NCBI RefSeq assembly: GCF_900114875.1
Contig: NZ_FPKW01000016.1
Coordinates: 37,571-101,570, forward strand
DNA from: Chryseobacterium limigenitum
GTDB taxonomy: Bacteria > Bacteroidota > Bacteroidia > Flavobacteriales > Weeksellaceae
Length of the DNA stretch: 64,000 nt
Direction: 5' to 3'
Shown: positions 60,661 to 64,000 of the stretch, in pieces
Position numbering within the stretch: position 1 is the first letter of the stretch
Layout: the number at the start of each line of letters is the position of its first letter
The notes under the pieces: model-generated
The model's input: the letters and a program-made list of their open reading frames with translations, nothing else
Database searches by the model: none
Told to the model about the DNA's origin: nothing
Position numbers and translations under genes: made by a program

Positions 60661-61536
60661 TTAAAGTTTTTTTGTTTTTCTGGCTTTTATTAATCCGTTT
60701 GCAATGATTGCCAGTATCATAACACCTGATGCTATATAAAATATTGGGCTCATATGTTCCGATTCTCCAAAGATAAAAAAAGCTAGTATAATTCCGTAGA
60801 CTGGTTCTAAATTAACTGTTAAAATTAGTGTGAAAGGCGAAATATATTTCATCAGATTCACCGATTCCAACATCGGGAAAGCAGTAAAAACACTTGCCAA
60901 TAAGCATATTAACGCAATATCGCTATAACTTATTTCATTCATTTGAAAAATTTGACCACTAAATAAATAAAATATCAATAAAACAAACCATCCACAGAAG
61001 ATTTCATAAAAAATAATGTTCCCGGAGCTTGTTTTCCCAAACATTTTTCCATTAAAAACAGAAAATATCGTCCCAAAAATGGCACAAAAGACTCCGTAAA
61101 TAATTCCTTCTTTATATTGAAACTCTGTTTTAAAAATTAATAAAATACAGGAAACAATCACCACTCCCATGATAACTTCTGAAGCATCTATTTTTCTTTT
61201 AAAAATAATCGGCTCCAGAATGGATGCAAATAATGTTGATAATGATAAACAGCTCAACGCTATTGAAACGTTTGAAACTTTGATCGAATAAAAGAAGCAA
61301 TACCAGTGTAAAGCCATAGCAACTCCAATTGCAGCCAACTGAAAGAAGATTTTCTTAGAAACTTTTATACTCTCTTTTTTATAAACTCTGATAAAAGCAT
61401 ATAAAAAGATCGCAGCAAAAAGCATTCTGTAAAATACAAGAATCTGTGCATTAGCCTGAATCAGCTTTCCCAGAATTGCAGTGAATCCCCACAAAAAGAC
61501 AATTAAGTGTAATCTGAAAAGCGCTAATTTATGCAT
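60661..61536 (-). CDS. DMT-superfamily transporter (EamA)
   Basis: 291 residues, ten membrane helices in two EamA halves (IVFLWGFTAILGKLIQAN, AIGVAMALHWYCFFYSIKVS, GVFCAIFGTIFSVFNGKMFG, VNLEPVYGIILAFFIFGESE). EamA exporters move amino acids or metabolites; the substrate is unknown. It begins below a TAAATTTG box and runs into the PorV-like gene 17 bases later. Confidence 0.92.
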   Translation of the reverse strand: MHKLALFRLHLIVFLWGFTAILGKLIQANAQILVFYRMLFAAIFLYAFIRVYKKESIKVSKKIFFQLAAIGVAMALHWYCFFYSIKVSNVSIALSCLSLSTLFASILEPIIFKRKIDASEVIMGVVIVSCILLIFKTEFQYKEGIIYGVFCAIFGTIFSVFNGKMFGKTSSGNIIFYEIFCGWFVLLIFYLFSGQIFQMNEISYSDIALICLLASVFTAFPMLESVNLMKYISPFTLILTVNLEPVYGIILAFFIFGESEHMSPIFYIASGVMILAIIANGLIKARKTKKL

Positions 61537-61563
61537 ATCCTATCTTCTTTTAATTTTGACATG

Positions 61564-61571
61564 CAAATTTA
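61564..61571 (-). promoter_or_regulatory. -7 box of the EamA-PorV run
   Basis: TAAATTTG on the minus strand, 28 bases above the ATG. Confidence 0.55.
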
Positions 61572-61676
61572 CAAATAGCTTTTACAAATCTTATAAAAAA
61601 TACGTATTTACTTCAATTAAATTTAATAAATTATCTACATATTAATATCAGTTTCAATTTTCTTTAAAAATAAGAT

Positions 61677-61772
61677 TCATCTCAACAAAAAACCCTGAAA
61701 GTCTGTTAAACTTTCAGGGCCTTCAAATAATAAACTATTAAAAAAATAAACTAGGAACTTAGAGTATTTCAT
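61677..61772 (-). CDS. possible 31-codon small ORF or small RNA
   Basis: ATG to TGA on the minus strand gives a 31-residue peptide beginning MKYSKFLVYFFNSLLF and ending FQGFLLR. The terminator hairpin lies inside its last third, so if this is a transcript it would end inside the reading frame or read through the hairpin. A TAACTTTA sequence about 40 bases upstream (61812-61819) resembles a promoter box with one mismatch. Coding is uncertain; a small RNA is equally likely. Confidence 0.3.
   Translation of the reverse strand: MKYSKFLVYFFNSLLFEGPESLTDFQGFLLR
61686..61719 (-). terminator. orphan minus-strand terminator
   Basis: CCCTGAAAGT and ACTTTCAGGG (10-bp perfect stem) with T6 tail on the minus strand and no T run on the plus strand. 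Confidence 0.82.
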
Positions 61773-61948
61773 AGAGAATATTATCCCTATAACTCTTATG
61801 TAAAGTTAGAAAAAATATCAAACATTTAAAACATTTTTTTGTTAAATATTTCACAAAAATCTGAAAACCAACCTATTAAACGCTTGTTTTATTTAAATTC
61901 AGAATTCTTATAAAAAGAGTATCTTTAGACGGAAAAATTTGAAATTTT

Positions 61949-63577
61949 ATGGACATTGAATTCAACAAAAGAGAAGATCAGAACAGATTAAAACTATCCG
62001 AAATAAATAGACTACTTGCTGAAATTAAAAAGGGAGGAGGCGAAAAACGACTTCAAAAACTTCGTGATGAAGGAAAAATGACGGCAAGAGAAAGGGTGGA
62101 ATATCTTCTTGATAAAGATTCAGATTCCATAGAAATTGGTGCATTTGCTGGTTACGAAATGTATCCTGAACATGGTGGATGCCCTGCCGGTGGTGTTATT
62201 GTTATGATGGGCTATGTTTCCGGAAGACAGTGTTTGGTTGTTGCCAATGATGCTTCAGTAAAGGCTGGAGCTTGGTTTCCAATTACCGGAAAGAAAAATT
62301 TAAGAGCTCAGGAAATTGCGATGGAAAATAAACTTCCAATTATTTATTTGGTAGATTCTGCAGGCGTTTATCTTCCGATGCAGGACGAAATTTTCCCTGA
62401 TAAAGAGCATTTTGGTAGAATTTTTAGAAATAATGCTAAGATGAGCTCTATGGGAATCATCCAGATTTCAGCAGTAATGGGAAGTTGTGTTGCCGGTGGA
62501 GCTTATTTGCCGATCATGAGTGATGAAGCAATGATTGTTGATAAAACAGGTTCAATATTCCTGGCAGGAAGCTATTTAGTAAAGGCTGCGATTGGTGAAA
62601 CCATTGATAACGAAACACTTGGAGGAGCAACTACACACTGTTCAATTTCCGGAGTTACAGACTATAAAGCTAAAGACGATAAAGACGCTTTAAATAGAAT
62701 TAAAACGATCATGAAATCTATCGGAAGTACCGAAAAAGCAGGCTTCGATAGAATTGAAAGTTTCCCGCCAAAAGAAAATCCGGACAATATTTTCGGAATT
62801 GTCCCAGTTTCCAGAGCAGATCAATATGATACGTTGGAAATTATCAAATGTATGGTCGATAATTCTGAATACGAAGAATATAAACCCGATTATGGTAAAA
62901 CTATCATCTGTGCAACTGCCAGAGTTGATGGTTGGTCCGTAGGAATTGTGGCTAATCAGAGAAAATTGGTAAAAAGTGGAAAAGGAGAAATGCAGTTTGG
63001 TGGAGTTATTTACTCTGATTCGGCTGATAAAGCGACAAGATTTATAGCAAACTGCAATCAAAGAAAAATTCCTTTAATATTCTTGCAAGACGTTACAGGT
63101 TTCATGGTCGGTTCAAAATCTGAGCACGGCGGAATCATTAAAGACGGAGCAAAAATGGTAAATGCTGTCGCTAATTCTGTAGTTCCGAAATTCACCATTA
63201 TTACAGGAAACTCTTACGGTGCCGGAAATTATGCAATGTGTGGAAAAGCTTACGATCCAAGATTAATCGTTGCATGGCCTTGGGCTGATCTAGCTGTAAT
63301 GGGTGGATCTCAGGCTGCTAAAGTGTTAGCACAGATTCAAGAATCTACATTAAAAAAACAAGGTAAAGAGATTACCGAAGAAGAACACAATGAAATCCTG
63401 AATACGATTTCTAAAAGATATCAAAAACAAACTGAGTCTACCTACGCCGCTGCAAGGCTCTGGACAGATGCTATCATTAACCCTACAGATACCAGAAAAT
63501 GGATTTCTATGGGTATTGAAGCTGCAAACAATGCCCCTATTACAGAAAAATTTAATTTGGGAGTTATTCAAGTCTGA
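61949..63577 (+). CDS. acyl-CoA carboxylase beta subunit (carboxyltransferase)
   Basis: 542 residues of the propionyl-/methylcrotonyl-CoA carboxyltransferase family. Biotin- and acyl-CoA-side carboxylase domains are visible: GKMTARERVEYLLD, GGCPAGGVIVMMGYVSGRQC, QISAVMGSCVAGGAYLPIMS and, in the C-terminal half, RKIPLIFLQDVTGFMVGS, ITGNSYGAGNYAMCGKAYD, AWPWADLAVMGGSQAAKVL. The start is an ATG without a visible Shine-Dalgarno sequence. No biotin carboxylase subunit gene is adjacent within the window; propionyl-CoA and methylcrotonyl-CoA cannot be told apart here. Confidence 0.92.
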   Translation: MDIEFNKREDQNRLKLSEINRLLAEIKKGGGEKRLQKLRDEGKMTARERVEYLLDKDSDSIEIGAFAGYEMYPEHGGCPAGGVIVMMGYVSGRQCLVVANDASVKAGAWFPITGKKNLRAQEIAMENKLPIIYLVDSAGVYLPMQDEIFPDKEHFGRIFRNNAKMSSMGIIQISAVMGSCVAGGAYLPIMSDEAMIVDKTGSIFLAGSYLVKAAIGETIDNETLGGATTHCSISGVTDYKAKDDKDALNRIKTIMKSIGSTEKAGFDRIESFPPKENPDNIFGIVPVSRADQYDTLEIIKCMVDNSEYEEYKPDYGKTIICATARVDGWSVGIVANQRKLVKSGKGEMQFGGVIYSDSADKATRFIANCNQRKIPLIFLQDVTGFMVGSKSEHGGIIKDGAKMVNAVANSVVPKFTIITGNSYGAGNYAMCGKAYDPRLIVAWPWADLAVMGGSQAAKVLAQIQESTLKKQGKEITEEEHNEILNTISKRYQKQTESTYAAARLWTDAIINPTDTRKWISMGIEAANNAPITEKFNLGVIQV

Positions 63578-63602
63578 TAAATCGATTTCGATTAAAATAT
63601 AT

Positions 63603-63631
63603 AGCCTTACTTTCAAAGTGAGGCTTTTTTA
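63603..63631 (+). terminator. acyl-CoA carboxylase terminator
   Basis: AGCCTTAC and GTGAGGCT (one G-U pair) with T6 tail, 25 bases below the stop. Confidence 0.9.
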
Positions 63632-63670
63632 TTTCATTAGCAGATAGCTTAAATATTAATAAATAACTTT

Positions 63671-63878
63671 TAGCATTTTTTTTAGAAGCTGTTTCCGGCT
63701 ATCCGCTCATACTCCTCACTCCAAAGCTAATAGCCAATGCTTGTTGCGGGGTAACCGCTACTATCCGGGCTAAGAAGTCCTGCTATTGATCAATTCCCTT
63801 TTATATACAAGATTAAGCTTTAGAATAATGATCTCTCGCTTACCTAGCAGACTTCTAAATAAATTCTAAAAAAATGCT
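63671..63878. repeat. inverted-repeat-bounded element including mosaic repeat copy 2
   Basis: TAGCATTTTTTTTAGAA (63671-63687) faces TTCTAAAAAAATGCT (63864-63878). Inside, AGAAGTCCTGCTA faces TAGCAGACTTCT. The part 63684-63774 shares its two ends with the element at 41711-41812. Confidence 0.7.
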
Positions 63879-64000
63879 TGTTAGTAAGATATAGATACAA
63901 GGAAGACAAAGAGAGCGGAATGATTTTGTAAAAAATAAAAGTTTTAATTCGAGATTGCTTCGCCATGCTCAGCACATGCTCGTTTCACTCCTCCCAATAG

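Larger units (their letters stand above)
61537..61948. other. 412-bp spacer with an orphan minus-strand terminator
   Basis: Between two divergent genes. It holds the EamA promoter box, then on the minus strand a terminator at 61686-61719 that matches no annotated gene, and a short open frame across it (61677-61772). Nothing else is recognised. Confidence 0.7.
63578..64000. other. 423-bp terminal spacer with terminator and repeats
   Basis: After the carboxylase terminator it holds a 208-bp region bounded by inverted repeats (63671-63878), within it mosaic repeat copy 2, and at the window edge a degenerate GTCAT...ATCT copy beginning AGATTGCTTCG at 63952. No gene is supported. Confidence 0.7.

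Noticed and set aside
1..64000. CRISPR arrays, tRNA or rRNA genes, prophage
   Set aside because: No regularly spaced direct repeats, no cloverleaf with the TTCGANNC arm, and no structural phage genes were found when reading the spacers.

Overview
The window reads as a chromosomal segment of a Flavobacteriia bacterium of the Chryseobacterium/Elizabethkingia type. The evidence is AT-rich DNA, promoter boxes of the Bacteroidetes TAnnTTTG form, almost no Shine-Dalgarno sequences, type IX secretion parts (a PorP/SprF-like protein, a PorV-like protein and a cargo with a sorting tail), many lipoproteins, and Bacteroidetes-restricted families (DUF5606, DUF3822, PASTA-only protein, GIN-domain lipoprotein). 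Nothing was searched; assignments rest on motifs and family knowledge. I see no tRNA, rRNA, CRISPR array or prophage.

Layout. 1-8724: the 3' part of nuoN, a GAF protein, an HD phosphohydrolase fused to a Pycsar-type membrane domain, and a giant surface protein combining a calcineurin-like phosphatase, a probable CotH-like kinase region and an Omp85-like barrel. 8793-12426: mazG with a lipoprotein, DUF5606, and ruvX-def. 12540-17542: histidine phosphatase, serine hydrolase, then a run ending in rsmD (secreted protein, YfcE-like phosphoesterase, Smr protein, DUF3822, rsmD). 17539-18568: an HxlR regulator divergent from a nitroreductase across a perfect 17-bp inverted repeat. 18610-25726: murI, hemW, a PorP-like protein, an RluD-type synthase, a PASTA protein, ddl and coaD. 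25817-29684: TRIC channel, TPR protein, folA and a lemA-TPM-TPM cassette, most of it bracketed by two inverted copies of a composite repeat of about 110 bp.

30106-36733: KefF/KefC-type pair, GIN lipoprotein, M3 peptidase, YchJ-like protein, SlyD. 36846-49149: VF530, LLM oxidoreductase, a DPP-IV-type peptidase, YceI, YgiD, a carboxypeptidase-regulatory-domain protein, a subtilisin-like lipoprotein, GNAT, DUF2059 and hutH. 50064-51944: an intact IS1182-family element. 51962-58721: a type IX cargo protein, uvrC, and an ECF sigma/anti-sigma pair divergent from a fasciclin protein. 58810-63577: a DMT transporter, PorV-like protein and secreted partner, then an acyl-CoA carboxylase beta subunit. 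Cell-wall genes (murI, ddl, PASTA) and envelope proteins dominate.

The least ordinary content is in three single-protein architectures or circuits (HD-PycTM, phosphatase-kinase-barrel, sigma/anti-sigma/FAS1) and between the genes. Most longer spacers hold palindromes built from short degenerate repeat families, including a GTCAT...ATCT family, CACAGAT repeats, and two copies of a longer mosaic element at 41711 and 63684. One spacer (61537-61948) holds an orphan minus-strand terminator that implies an unannotated small transcript.
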